Assembly (NCBI RefSeq): GCF_005239125.1
Contig: NZ_SZYE01000016.1
Coordinates: 1 to 35,988, forward strand
DNA: 35,988 nt
DNA from: Cellulomonas hominis
GTDB lineage: Bacteria > Actinomycetota > Actinomycetes > Actinomycetales > Cellulomonadaceae
Reading direction: 5' to 3'
Below the pieces are notes generated by a model. That model did not search any database. It saw nothing but the letters and a program-made list of their open reading frames with translations, and was not told the DNA's origin. Positions 1 to 7,931 of the stretch are shown in pieces (position 1 is the stretch's first letter; each line of letters begins with the position of its first letter). Both the position numbers and the translations under genes were made by a program.

Positions 1-142
1 CGAGGGCGGCGAGCGGGCCGCGGTGCCGCGCCCGGCGGACGGGGTCGTCGCCCCGGGCGGCCTGCGAGCGCCGGTGCTCGAGCCGGTGCTCCAGCTCGCG
101 CTCCTGCTGGCGGTACACGACGAGGAACAGGTCGGGGTGCAC
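1..142 (-). CDS. N-terminal fragment of an unidentified protein (runs off left edge)
   Basis: A reading frame enters the window from the left edge on the minus strand. Its start is set by a strong AGGAGG five bases upstream of GTG (140-142). Only the first 47 residues are visible, beginning MHPDLFLVVYRQQERELEHR and rich in Arg, Glu and His. The first 25 residues could form an amphipathic helix. No signal peptide or membrane segment is seen, so it is probably cytoplasmic. I do not recognise the family and give no function. The reading frame has no stop within the window. The upstream 80 bases contain a perfect inverted repeat (222-250) that might belong to its control region. Confidence 0.6.
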   Translation of the reverse strand, partial: MHPDLFLVVYRQQERELEHRLEHRRSQAARGDDPVRRARHRGPLAAL

Positions 143-221
143 GGGAACCTCCTGCACGATCGGGGTGGCGGGTCACGCCACCGGCTGGGTCGCCGCGAGG
201 GAGGCGGTCGCGTCCTCGCGG

Positions 222-250
222 CCCGTGGACCGGGGGTGGTGGTCCACGGG
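222..250. repeat. Perfect 10-bp inverted repeat, 9-nt loop
   Basis: CCCGTGGACC (222-231) is repeated as its exact reverse complement at 241-250. It lies in the 273-bp gap between the left-edge gene and the ligase gene. It is about 80 bp upstream of the left-edge gene start, so it could be an operator, or a weak terminator-like hairpin. There is no T tract on either side. Confidence 0.5.
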
Positions 251-376
251 TCCATCCTCCCGCGCGGGCGCCCCCGCGAGCGCCTGACCTGCGGGTGGAT
301 CACCCGTCCGCGCCGAGTGCGGCCCAGGGGCGAGGGGATGCGGAAGGGACCTCGGTCCCGGGTGCCGGGTGACCCC

Positions 377-400
377 GGCGGGTCCGCACGGACCCCGCCG
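377..400 (-). terminator. Probable terminator hairpin after ligB
   Basis: GGCGGGTCC (377-385) pairs with GGACCCCGCC (390-400 region) around a GCAC loop, with one bulged base. It begins about 15 nt beyond the ligB stop codon on the minus strand. There is no U tract, which is usual for hairpin terminators in high-GC actinobacteria. Confidence 0.5.
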
Positions 401-415
401 CTGCGGACCCGCGCC

Positions 416-1972
416 TCAGCCCGCGGAGCCGCCCGCCGCGGCCAGCGCCCGCACCGTGTCGATCGTGTCCGCCTCCTCGGCCGCCTTGTCCTCGCGGTAC
501 CGCAGCACCCGCGCGAACCGCAGCGCCAGCCCGCCCGGGTACCGGGTCGACCGTTGCACCCCGGCGAACGCGATCTCCACCACCTGCTCCGGCCGCAGCG
601 TCACCGTCCAGCCGTCGTCGGCGACCTCGAGCTCGCGGAACCGCTGCGTCTGCCAGGCGAGCATCTCGTCGGTCATGCCCTTGAACGTCTTGCCGAGCAT
701 GACGAAGCCGCCGTCGCCGTCCCGGGCGCCCAGGTGGATGTTCGACAGCGACCCGACGCGGCGCCCGGAGCCGCGCTCGACGGCCAGCACCACGAGGTCG
801 AGGGTGTGCCGCGGCTTGACCTTGACCCAGGCGCCGCCGCGCCGGCCCGCCTCGTAGGGCGCCGCGGCGTCCTTGACGATCACGCCCTCCTGCCCGGCGG
901 CGACCCAGCCGGCGAACGCCTCCTGCGCGACCTCCGGGTCGGCGGTGACCACGCGCTCGACGGCGTGCTCCGGGGCGATCGCGTCCAGCACCGCCAGCCG
1001 TTCGGTCAGCGGGGCGTCGAGCAGGTCGGTGCCGTCGCGGTGCAGCACGTCGAAGAAGTACGGCCGCAGGGCGGTGGTCGCGGCGAGCTCGGCGTCCCGG
1101 GTGGCGCTGCGCGCCGCGGTCTCCTGGAACGGTCGCGGTCGGCCGTCGGGGCCGAGCGCGAGCGCCTCGCCGTCGAGGACGACGGCGCGGACCGGGAGCG
1201 CCCGGGCGACCTCGACGACCTCCGGGACCCGCGCCGTGATGTCGTCGAGGCTGCGGGTGTAGACGCGCACGTCGTCGCCGTCCCGGTGCACCTGGATGCG
1301 GATGCCGTCGAGCTTCGCGTCCACGACCACCGCTCGGCCGTCGAAGCCGGCGACCGCCGCAGGGACGTCCGGCGCCGACGCGGCGAGCATCGGCCGGACG
1401 GGGCGGCCGACGGTCAGCCCGAAGCCGTCCAGCGCGGCGCGGGCCGCCTCGGGGGTGGGCGCCGCGAGCGCCGCCTCGGCGACGGGCTCGCTCCCGCCGG
1501 CCAGCATCGCCGCGCGCCGGACCGTCGCGACCGGCACGCCGGCCGCCTCGGCGACGGCGTCCAGCAGCAGCGCGTCGAGGGCGCCCTGCCGGACCTCGCC
1601 GGCGACCAGGCCCGCGAGGAACCGCTGCTCGTCGGCCGTGGCGGCCCCGAACAGGTCGGCCGCGAGCGCCGACCGCGCTCCCGCGGACCCCGGCCCGGAC
1701 AGACCGGCCATCCGCTCGAACACCGCGTCCACCGCGAGCACGTCGAGGGTCGGCTCCGCCGCGGGCGGCGGCAGGTCGCGCAGGGACCGCCAGCCCAGGC
1801 CGGTGCGGCGCTGCCGGAGCTCGCCCGCGAGGTACCGCGCGACGACCGGCACCTCGTCCGGGCCGGTGCGCCGGAGCAGGTCGACGAGCAGCGCGCGCTT
1901 GGCGAGGCGCGAGCGGGTCGCGGCCAGGCCCGCGCTGGTGGCGGCGACGTCGGCGAGCAGCACGGTGGTCAT
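416..1972 (-). CDS. ligB: ATP-dependent DNA ligase, LigB type
   Basis: 518 residues, close to the length of Mycobacterium tuberculosis LigB, and recognisably of that family along its whole length. It joins nicked DNA through a covalent enzyme-AMP. Order of parts: N-terminal DNA-binding domain (about 1-190), nucleotidyltransferase domain (about 195-400), OB-fold domain (about 405-515). The adenylated lysine is K220 in DAKLDGIR (motif I). Motif III is VLDGEAL (265-271), motif IV EGVIVKD (362-368), motif V WVKVK (382-386). All key residues are present. The ATG at 1970-1972 has only a weak purine run upstream. It is a cytoplasmic accessory repair ligase; the essential NAD-dependent LigA would be elsewhere. 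It shares direction with the upstream antiporter gene, with 114 bp between them, so it probably has its own promoter. Confidence 0.93.
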   Translation of the reverse strand: MTTVLLADVAATSAGLAATRSRLAKRALLVDLLRRTGPDEVPVVARYLAGELRQRRTGLGWRSLRDLPPPAAEPTLDVLAVDAVFERMAGLSGPGSAGARSALAADLFGAATADEQRFLAGLVAGEVRQGALDALLLDAVAEAAGVPVATVRRAAMLAGGSEPVAEAALAAPTPEAARAALDGFGLTVGRPVRPMLAASAPDVPAAVAGFDGRAVVVDAKLDGIRIQVHRDGDDVRVYTRSLDDITARVPEVVEVARALPVRAVVLDGEALALGPDGRPRPFQETAARSATRDAELAATTALRPYFFDVLHRDGTDLLDAPLTERLAVLDAIAPEHAVERVVTADPEVAQEAFAGWVAAGQEGVIVKDAAAPYEAGRRGGAWVKVKPRHTLDLVVLAVERGSGRRVGSLSNIHLGARDGDGGFVMLGKTFKGMTDEMLAWQTQRFRELEVADDGWTVTLRPEQVVEIAFAGVQRSTRYPGGLALRFARVLRYREDKAAEEADTIDTVRALAAAGGSAG

Positions 1973-2086
1973 CCTGCCGCCGACCGCCCGGCGCGCGCAC
2001 GCCGAGAGTCCCGAAGCCGGGGCGGTTCGTTCCGGTCTGTCCGGGGAGTTCTGGACACTCGGCGGCGCCGCCCGGCGGGCGCGCGG

Positions 2087-3667
2087 TCACTCGGGGGAGA
2101 GGGCTCCACGGGTCAGGCGGACCTCCTCGGCGTCGAGCTGCGCCTGGACCTCCCGCAGCACGATGTCGTCGATCGTCCGCTCGTCGCGCAGCCGCACGAC
2201 CGCGGCCCGCTTGTGCGCGAGGACGGCCAGCCGCAGTGCGTCGAAGTCGGCCTCGCGCGGGCGGCCGTCGTCGGGGTGCTCGGCATCCGCCTCGGCCAGC
2301 GCCTCGGCGTGCATCCGGTACTCGGCCTCGAGCTTCGCGACGACCTTGCCGTTCAGCCCGAGCCGCGCGGCCTCGTCGGGCAGCGCCTCCAGGGCCGCGC
2401 GCGTGGCGGCCTTCTCCGCGTGGTGCCGCTCGGTCTCGACGCCGTCGTCGGCGGGCAGCCGCGCCCAGCGCACGACGGCGGGCAGCGTGAGGCCCTGCAC
2501 CAGCAGGGTCGCGAGGATGACGCCGCCGGTGACGAAGACGATCACGTCGCGGCCGGGGAACGGCGCCCCGTCGGCGGTGGTCTCGGGCACGCCGAGCGCC
2601 GCCGCGAGCGACACCGCGCCGCGGAACCCGGCCCACGCCCCGGGCATCCGGTGCCGCCAGGAGACCCGCCGGGCGCGCTGCACGGCGCGGCGGTCGACCG
2701 CGCGGATCAGGTACGGCGTGGTGTGGAACCACAGCAGCCGGGTGCCGATCACGGCGCCGAACGCCGCGGCGGTCCACCCCAGGGCCTCGACGAGCCCGGC
2801 CGAGGACAGGCCGTCGGCGGCCGTGACGAGCTGCATGCCGACCAGCACGAACAGCGCGCCGTTCAGCACGTGGCTGACCACCGCCCAGAACGACTGCGAC
2901 TGCACCCGCGCCGCCGCCGGGATGAGGCGCGGGCCGCTCTGGCTCAGCAGCAGCCCCGCGACCACGACGGCCAGCACGCCGGACGCGTGCACGAGCTCGG
3001 CCAGCAGGAACGCGGCGAACGGGGTCAGCACGCTGACCACGCTCTGCTGGATGGCCTCCTGCATCCGCTCCCGGAGCTGCACCGCGAGCCACCACACCGC
3101 GACCCCCGCGGCCGCGCCACCCAGGTAGGAGATCGCGAACCGCCCCGCGAGGTAGCCGCCGGTGACCGGCTCGACGACGGCGTGCACCGCGATCGCGTAG
3201 ATGACCAGCGCGGTGCCGTCGTTGACCAGGCTCTCCGCGCGCAGGGTGGTGAGGGTCCGGCGCGGCATGCCGCGGGCCACCCCGGCGACGGCGGTGGCGT
3301 CGGTGGGCGCGAGCACGCCGCCGAGGATCCAGGCCGGCCCCCAGTCCATCCCGAGCGCGTGCAGGACCACGGCCACCGCGCCCGCCGTGAGCACCACCAG
3401 CAGCACGCTCACCAGCACGATGACGCGCAGGTTGGCGCGGATCTCGCGCAGCGACGTCGTCAGGCTCTCCCAGTACAGCAGCGCCGGCAGCACGACGAGC
3501 AGCACCATCTCCGGCGGGACGGTGAGCCCGCGGAACGCGGGCAGGAAGCCGAGCGCGAGCCCGAGCACGAGCAGCACCAGGGGCGGTGCGACCCGCCACC
3601 GGCGGCCGAGCGCGGTCCCGGCCAGGATCGCGAGCAGCACGACGACGATCAGCTCGAGCGTGAGCAC
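2087..3667 (-). CDS. CPA1 family Na+/H+ antiporter
   Basis: 526 residues starting at GTG (3665-3667), chosen because AGGAGG stands four bases upstream and the first helix (LTLELIVVVLLAILAGTA) begins at once. The longer frame upstream is proline-rich and non-coding in character. About 12 membrane helices fill residues 1-405. Conserved features of the bacterial CPA1 (NhaP/YjcE-like) antiporters are visible: the Thr-Asp pair in APTDATAVA and the Asn-Asp pair in ESLVNDGTALVIYA, which carry the transported ions in this family. A charged cytoplasmic tail (about residues 410-526, rich in Glu, Arg and His) follows and is the usual regulatory part. It sits in the cytoplasmic membrane and exchanges sodium for protons in pH and salt homeostasis. 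No obvious operon partner; the glycosidase operon ends 103 bp upstream. Confidence 0.9.
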   Translation of the reverse strand: MLTLELIVVVLLAILAGTALGRRWRVAPPLVLLVLGLALGFLPAFRGLTVPPEMVLLVVLPALLYWESLTTSLREIRANLRVIVLVSVLLVVLTAGAVAVVLHALGMDWGPAWILGGVLAPTDATAVAGVARGMPRRTLTTLRAESLVNDGTALVIYAIAVHAVVEPVTGGYLAGRFAISYLGGAAAGVAVWWLAVQLRERMQEAIQQSVVSVLTPFAAFLLAELVHASGVLAVVVAGLLLSQSGPRLIPAAARVQSQSFWAVVSHVLNGALFVLVGMQLVTAADGLSSAGLVEALGWTAAAFGAVIGTRLLWFHTTPYLIRAVDRRAVQRARRVSWRHRMPGAWAGFRGAVSLAAALGVPETTADGAPFPGRDVIVFVTGGVILATLLVQGLTLPAVVRWARLPADDGVETERHHAEKAATRAALEALPDEAARLGLNGKVVAKLEAEYRMHAEALAEADAEHPDDGRPREADFDALRLAVLAHKRAAVVRLRDERTIDDIVLREVQAQLDAEEVRLTRGALSPE

Positions 3668-3770
3668 GGTGCCTCCTGAGGGCGCGGACGGCCGGACGTC
3701 CAGGGGGCGGCCGGGTGGGACGGCACGAGGATGCTCGCGCCGCCCCGGCCCGGCAAGAGGGGGGAGCGGG

Positions 3771-5273
3771 TCAGCCCGCCCCGGCACCCGCCCCGGCGCC
3801 CGCCCCCGCCCCGGCCCCCGCGGGCCTCGCCACCGCGGCCCCGTCCACCGGCGGCAGCACGCCGGTCGTCGCGAGCCGCCGGTACCAGTGCCCCGAGTCC
3901 TTCACGGTGCGGGCCATCGTCGCGTAGTCGACGTGCACGATCCCGAACCGGCGCTCGTACCCGTACGCCCACTCGAAGTTGTCGAGCAGCGACCACGCGA
4001 AGTACCCGCGGACGTCGGCCCCGGCGTCCAGCGCGGCGCCGACCGCGGCCACGTGCGCGTGCAGGTAGGCCACCCGGTCGGCGTCGTGCACGCGGCCGTC
4101 CGGCGCGACGACGTCGGGGTACGCCGCGCCGTTCTCGGTCACGTGCAGCGGCAGGCCCGGCCGGCGGCGGTGCAGGCCGACCAGCAGCTCGGTGAGCCCG
4201 GAGGGGTCGACGACCCAGCCCATCGCGGTCCGCGGGCCCGGCTGGTGGAGCCAGCGGACGCCCTCGACGAGGTTGGCCGGCGGCCGCTCGGCCCCGGACG
4301 GCGAGGCCGCCTGCACGTCGGCCTCGGCGGGCGCGCCCCCGTTCGTCGCGGACGCGTCCGCCCCGACCGTCGCCGTCGTGTAGTAGTTCACCCCGAGCGC
4401 GTCCAGCCGGGTCCGCACCAGGTCCAGGTCGCCGTCGCGCACGAACGACCAGTCGGTCAGGTGCGCCGTCTCGGCGACGACCTCCTCCGGGTAGGCGCCG
4501 TCGAGCAGCGGCCCGAGGAACACCTCGTTCGCCACCCGGTCGAGCCGCGCCTTGGCGGCCCGGTCCTCGGGCGCCGCGGAGGCGGCCCGGTTGACCTGGA
4601 GGTTCAGCGCCACGGAGACCTGCGCCGCGTCGCCCGCCGCGGCCCGCACCGCGCGGGCGCCCAGCCCGTGCGCGAGGTTGAGCGTGTGCACGGCGGCGAG
4701 CGCCCGGGCGGGGTCCTGCACGCCGGGGGCGTGCTCCCCGGAGGCGTGGCCGAGGTAGGCGGTGCACCACGGCTCGTTGAGCGTGGTCCACAGCGCCACC
4801 CGGTCGCCGAGCGCGTCCGCCACCAGGGCCGCGTAGTCGGCGAACCGCCACGCGGTGTCCCGGTGCGGCCAACCGCCGGCGTCCTCCAGCGGCTGCGGCA
4901 GGTCCCAGTGGTAGAGCGTGACGACCGGGTCGACGCCGTGCGCCAGCAGGGTGTCGGTCAGCCGGCGGTAGAAGTCCAGGCCGGCGGGGTTGGCGGGCCC
5001 GCGCCCGGTCGGCTGGACGCGCGGCCAGGCGACGGAGAACCGGTAGGCGCCCAGCCCGAGGTCGGCCATGAGGGCGACGTCGTCCGCGAACCGCCGGTAG
5101 TGGTCGGTGCCGAGGTCGCCGGTGTGCCCGCCGAGCACGGCGCCGGGGCGGCGGGAGAACGTGTCCCAGATCGACGGGCCGCGGCCGTCCGCCCCCACGG
5201 CGCCCTCCACCTGGTAGGCGGCCGTCGCGGCGCCCCAGACGAAGCCGTCCGGGAACCGGCGCGCCGCGGTCAC
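3771..5273 (-). CDS. GH1 beta-glucosidase (family 1 glycoside hydrolase)
   Basis: 500 residues, a single (beta/alpha)8 barrel of usual GH1 length. The start is GTG 5271-5273, whose GTGA overlaps the stop of the upstream beta-mannosidase gene; the protein then opens with the typical [18 protein letters not shown]. The acid/base is E167 in TLNEPW and the nucleophile is E380 in VTENG. The aglycone-site pattern [12 protein letters not shown] (about 428-439) is also present. There is no signal peptide, so it works in the cytoplasm, releasing glucose (or another equatorial beta-linked sugar) from imported oligosaccharides. It is the last gene of the transporter-glycosidase operon and is translationally coupled. 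Odd point: the protein ends in eight Ala-Gly dipeptides encoded by a GC-only tract. GH1 specificity is broad, so beta-galactosidase or beta-mannosidase side activity cannot be excluded. Confidence 0.93.
   Translation of the reverse strand: MTAARRFPDGFVWGAATAAYQVEGAVGADGRGPSIWDTFSRRPGAVLGGHTGDLGTDHYRRFADDVALMADLGLGAYRFSVAWPRVQPTGRGPANPAGLDFYRRLTDTLLAHGVDPVVTLYHWDLPQPLEDAGGWPHRDTAWRFADYAALVADALGDRVALWTTLNEPWCTAYLGHASGEHAPGVQDPARALAAVHTLNLAHGLGARAVRAAAGDAAQVSVALNLQVNRAASAAPEDRAAKARLDRVANEVFLGPLLDGAYPEEVVAETAHLTDWSFVRDGDLDLVRTRLDALGVNYYTTATVGADASATNGGAPAEADVQAASPSGAERPPANLVEGVRWLHQPGPRTAMGWVVDPSGLTELLVGLHRRRPGLPLHVTENGAAYPDVVAPDGRVHDADRVAYLHAHVAAVGAALDAGADVRGYFAWSLLDNFEWAYGYERRFGIVHVDYATMARTVKDSGHWYRRLATTGVLPPVDGAAVARPAGAGAGAGAGAGAGAG
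3774..3821 (-). repeat. 48-nt tract encoding (Ala-Gly)8 tail of the GH1 protein
   Basis: Sixteen codons alternate between GCN and GGN immediately before the stop codon. The DNA is all G and C apart from one base. It encodes a flexible C-terminal tail outside the catalytic barrel. Such tracts are prone to slippage, so the length may vary among strains. Confidence 0.85.
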
Positions 5274-7870
5274 CGGGCCGACCCGAGGTCCGCGCCGCCC
5301 GCGCCCACCCCCGCGCCCACGGGCGCGCCGTCCGCGAGGACCACGCCCGCGAGCGCCACCCCCCGCAGGTCGTTCGCCGACCGCAGCACGGGCGCCGCGG
5401 TCAGGTCGGCGAGGTCCAGCACGGCGTCGGTCGTCACGTGGAACGTCGCCCGCTCGCCGGCGAGCAGGGTGACCAGCGCGTCGTCGACCCGCGCGTCCGG
5501 CGCCAGCCGGTCGGCGTGCAGGGTGACGTCGGCCGCGTAGGACCGGGCGACGACCTCGACCCGGTACCCGCCCGGCTCGCGCGCGGCGGTGGCCCGCACG
5601 GCCGCGGGGTCGAGCCGCAGGTCGACGTCCTCGACGAACGCGCGCGTCGCCCGCCGGTCGCCGTCGGGTGCCGCCAGGGACGCGGCGAGCACCTCGCCCC
5701 CCGCGTCGACCGGGGTCGCGAGGTCGGCCGGGACGGGGACGACCGCCACGGACCGCGGCTCGACCGTCACGGCGAGGCCGGCGGCCGCGGCCGTCACGCC
5801 GCCGAGCGTCTCGCGGCGCACGTGCGCGGTGCCGGCCCAGGGCTCGTCGGTGTCGTTGGTGGCGACGAGCACCAGGCCGCCGTCGCGCTCGGCGAGGAAC
5901 AGGGCCCGCGGCTGCCCGGCCGCGCGCAGCGCGTACCAGAGCGGCTTCGGGCGCTCGGCGGAGTCGACGGCCGCCCAGGACGTGACCGGCCAGCAGTCGT
6001 TGAGCTGCCAGACGACCCAGCCCGCGGTGCGGGGCCACCAGGCGCGGTAGTGCTCGACGGCGTACCGGACCGCGCGGGCCTGGTTGAGCTGGGTCGCCCA
6101 GTGCCAGTCGGCGAAGTCCCGGGGCACGCCGAGGTGCGGCGCCAGGCCGCGGTCGAGCTTGCCGTTGCCGTCCTCGGCCTTCTGGTGCACGAGGAACACG
6201 GGGTCCTCCTGCGGCACGGGCGCGTCGGCGAGCGGCCCGCCGTCGACCGCGTGCACGGACTCGACGAGGGTCCGCCACGCGGGCGGTCCCTGGAAGCCGA
6301 ACTCCGAGCAGAACCGCGGGATCTCCGAGCGGTACGCCGTGTAGTCGACGCGGTTCCACACCTCCCACTGGTGGTGCGTGCCGCGGTCCGGGTCGTTGGG
6401 GTGCACGTCGGCCGGGTCGCGGCGCGGCGTGAAGGGGCTGTTGGTGGCGTACGGGCGGGTCGGGTCGAGCTCCGCCAGCACGGCCGGGAAGAGCTCCTCC
6501 GCGTACCACCGGCCCCAGGTCGCGTCGCCGAGCCGCGCCTTCCAGCCCCAGTCCTCGTGGCCCCAGACGTTCTCGTTGCCGCCGTTCCACAGGACCAGGG
6601 ACGGGTGCGGCATCAGGCGCACGACGTTCTCCCGGGCCTCCGCCTCGATCTCGGAGCGCAGCGGCTCCTCCTCCGGGTAGGCGGCGCAGGCGAGCAGGAA
6701 GTCCTGCCACACCAGCAGGCCGCGCTCGTCGCACAGCGCGTAGAAGTCGTCGGACTCGTAGATCCCGCCGCCCCACACCCGGAGCAGGTTCAGGTGCGCA
6801 CCGGCCGCCTGGTCGAGGCGCCGGGCCAGGCGCTCGCGGGTGATCCGGGTGAGCAGGTGGTCGTCGGGGATCCAGTTCGCGCCCCGCACGGCGACCGGGC
6901 GGCCGTTGACCACCAGCGTGAACCGGGCGCCGTGCTCGTCGTCGGCGGTGTCGAGCGCGACGGACCGGAAGCCGACGCGCCGGTGCCAGGTGTCCAGCGG
7001 GGCGCGGTCGTCCCCGTCGTCCGCCGCCAGCGTGACGTCCAGGTCCGCGAGCGGCTGCTCCCCGTACCCGGCGGGCCACCAGACCGGCGCGTCCGGCACC
7101 GCGAGCGCGACCGCGGCCGACGACGCCCCCGCCGGGACGGTCACCGACGCCGAGGCCCCCAGGACCGCGGCCCGCAGCGTCAGCGGTCCCGCCGGCGCGA
7201 GCCCCGAGCGCTCGACGTCCACGTGCACCGCGACCCGCCCGGTGCCGTCCGGGTCGAGGGTGACCAGCGGCCGGACCCGCGCCAGCCGGGCCACCGACCA
7301 GCGCTCGACCCGCACCGGCTTCCACAGCCCCGCGGTGCGCAGGTCCGGGCCCCAGTCCCAGCCGAACGAGCAGGCCATCTTGCGGACGAAGTTGTACGGC
7401 ACCGGGCTGTACGCCGACGGCCGGTCGCCGAGGACGTCCCGCACCTCGTCGGCGTACGCGGTGGCGGACCGCAGGTCGACGGTCAGGGCGCGCGCGGCCC
7501 CGTCCGCCAGGTCCCGCACGTCGTACCGGGACGACCGGTGCATGTTCGCGCTCGTCCCGAGCACCCGCCCGCCGAGCGCCACGGTGCCGACGGTGTCCAC
7601 GCCGTCCAGCACGAGGTCGACCCGCTCGCCCGCAGCGGCCGGCTCCAGCGTGAGCGCCCGCTCGTACCGCCAGTCGGTGCCGTGGAACCAGCGCACCGAC
7701 TCCTCGTGCGCGTCCAGGTACGGGTCGGGGATCAGGCCGGCGTCGAGCAGGTCGGTGTGCACCGAGCCGGGCACCTCCGCGGCGAGCGGGCCCGCGGCGA
7801 GGACGGCGTCGGGCACGGGTCCGGCGGTGGCGGTGACGGTCCAGCCGTCGGCGAGGGTGTGGTGCTGCAC
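5270..7870 (-). CDS. GH2 beta-mannosidase (Man2A-like)
   Basis: 866 residues, usual for exo-acting GH2 beta-mannosidases. It removes beta-1,4-mannose from the non-reducing end of manno-oligosaccharides. Layout: N-terminal jelly-roll sugar-binding domain (about 1-190, with [18 protein letters not shown]), immunoglobulin-like domain (195-300), barrel (305-620), C-terminal beta domains. The acid/base is E433 in WNGGNEN and the nucleophile is E523 in [11 protein letters not shown]. Their spacing of 90 residues equals that recalled for Cellulomonas fimi Man2A (E429/E519), supporting orthology. No signal peptide, so cytoplasmic. The GTG start (7868-7870) has GGGAG five bases upstream. Its stop overlaps the GH1 start (GTGA). 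The 61-bp gap to the upstream GH42 gene contains a tandem 10-11-bp repeat. Confidence 0.93.
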   Translation of the reverse strand: MQHHTLADGWTVTATAGPVPDAVLAAGPLAAEVPGSVHTDLLDAGLIPDPYLDAHEESVRWFHGTDWRYERALTLEPAAAGERVDLVLDGVDTVGTVALGGRVLGTSANMHRSSRYDVRDLADGAARALTVDLRSATAYADEVRDVLGDRPSAYSPVPYNFVRKMACSFGWDWGPDLRTAGLWKPVRVERWSVARLARVRPLVTLDPDGTGRVAVHVDVERSGLAPAGPLTLRAAVLGASASVTVPAGASSAAVALAVPDAPVWWPAGYGEQPLADLDVTLAADDGDDRAPLDTWHRRVGFRSVALDTADDEHGARFTLVVNGRPVAVRGANWIPDDHLLTRITRERLARRLDQAAGAHLNLLRVWGGGIYESDDFYALCDERGLLVWQDFLLACAAYPEEEPLRSEIEAEARENVVRLMPHPSLVLWNGGNENVWGHEDWGWKARLGDATWGRWYAEELFPAVLAELDPTRPYATNSPFTPRRDPADVHPNDPDRGTHHQWEVWNRVDYTAYRSEIPRFCSEFGFQGPPAWRTLVESVHAVDGGPLADAPVPQEDPVFLVHQKAEDGNGKLDRGLAPHLGVPRDFADWHWATQLNQARAVRYAVEHYRAWWPRTAGWVVWQLNDCWPVTSWAAVDSAERPKPLWYALRAAGQPRALFLAERDGGLVLVATNDTDEPWAGTAHVRRETLGGVTAAAAGLAVTVEPRSVAVVPVPADLATPVDAGGEVLAASLAAPDGDRRATRAFVEDVDLRLDPAAVRATAAREPGGYRVEVVARSYAADVTLHADRLAPDARVDDALVTLLAGERATFHVTTDAVLDLADLTAAPVLRSANDLRGVALAGVVLADGAPVGAGVGAGGADLGSAR

Positions 7871-7883
7871 GGGTGCTCCCGGG

Positions 7884-7926
7884 TGTCGCAGGGGTGGCTC
7901 AGGGTGGCGCAGGGATGTCGCAGGCG
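7884..7926. repeat. Four tandem imperfect 10-11-bp repeats between GH42 and GH2 genes
   Basis: Units start at 7884, 7895, 7905 and 7916 and follow TG(T/G)C(G/T)CAGGG. The first and last units share TGTCGCAGG exactly. They fill the only sizeable gap among the glycosidase genes of the operon. The period is close to one DNA helical turn. Function unknown; possibly a protein-binding site or the result of slippage. Confidence 0.6.
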
Positions 7927-7931
7927 GGACG

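Noticed and set aside
1973-2086. Possible SOS (LexA) box ahead of ligB, suggested by GGTTCGTTCC.
   Set aside because: The half-sites do not have the GAAC-N4-GTTC arrangement of actinobacterial LexA boxes. An imperfect inverted repeat (1999-2009 with 2053-2063) is present but gives no clear function.
23-3679. A 1218-residue plus-strand open frame opposite ligB and the antiporter gene, and similar long frames opposite most genes (for example 5438-7978 and 12524-14050).
   Set aside because: Their products are Arg/Pro/Gly/Ala-rich with no domains. They arise because stop codons are rare at this GC content. The opposite strand carries complete, recognisable enzymes.
3771-7325. Apparent 1184-residue fusion including the GH1 protein.
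   Set aside because: The first two thirds are an out-of-frame reading of the beta-mannosidase gene. The GTGA overlap at 5270-5273 marks the real GH1 start. The same reasoning removes the long frames 10899-13871, 12809-15682, 15951-19187 and 28899-31076.
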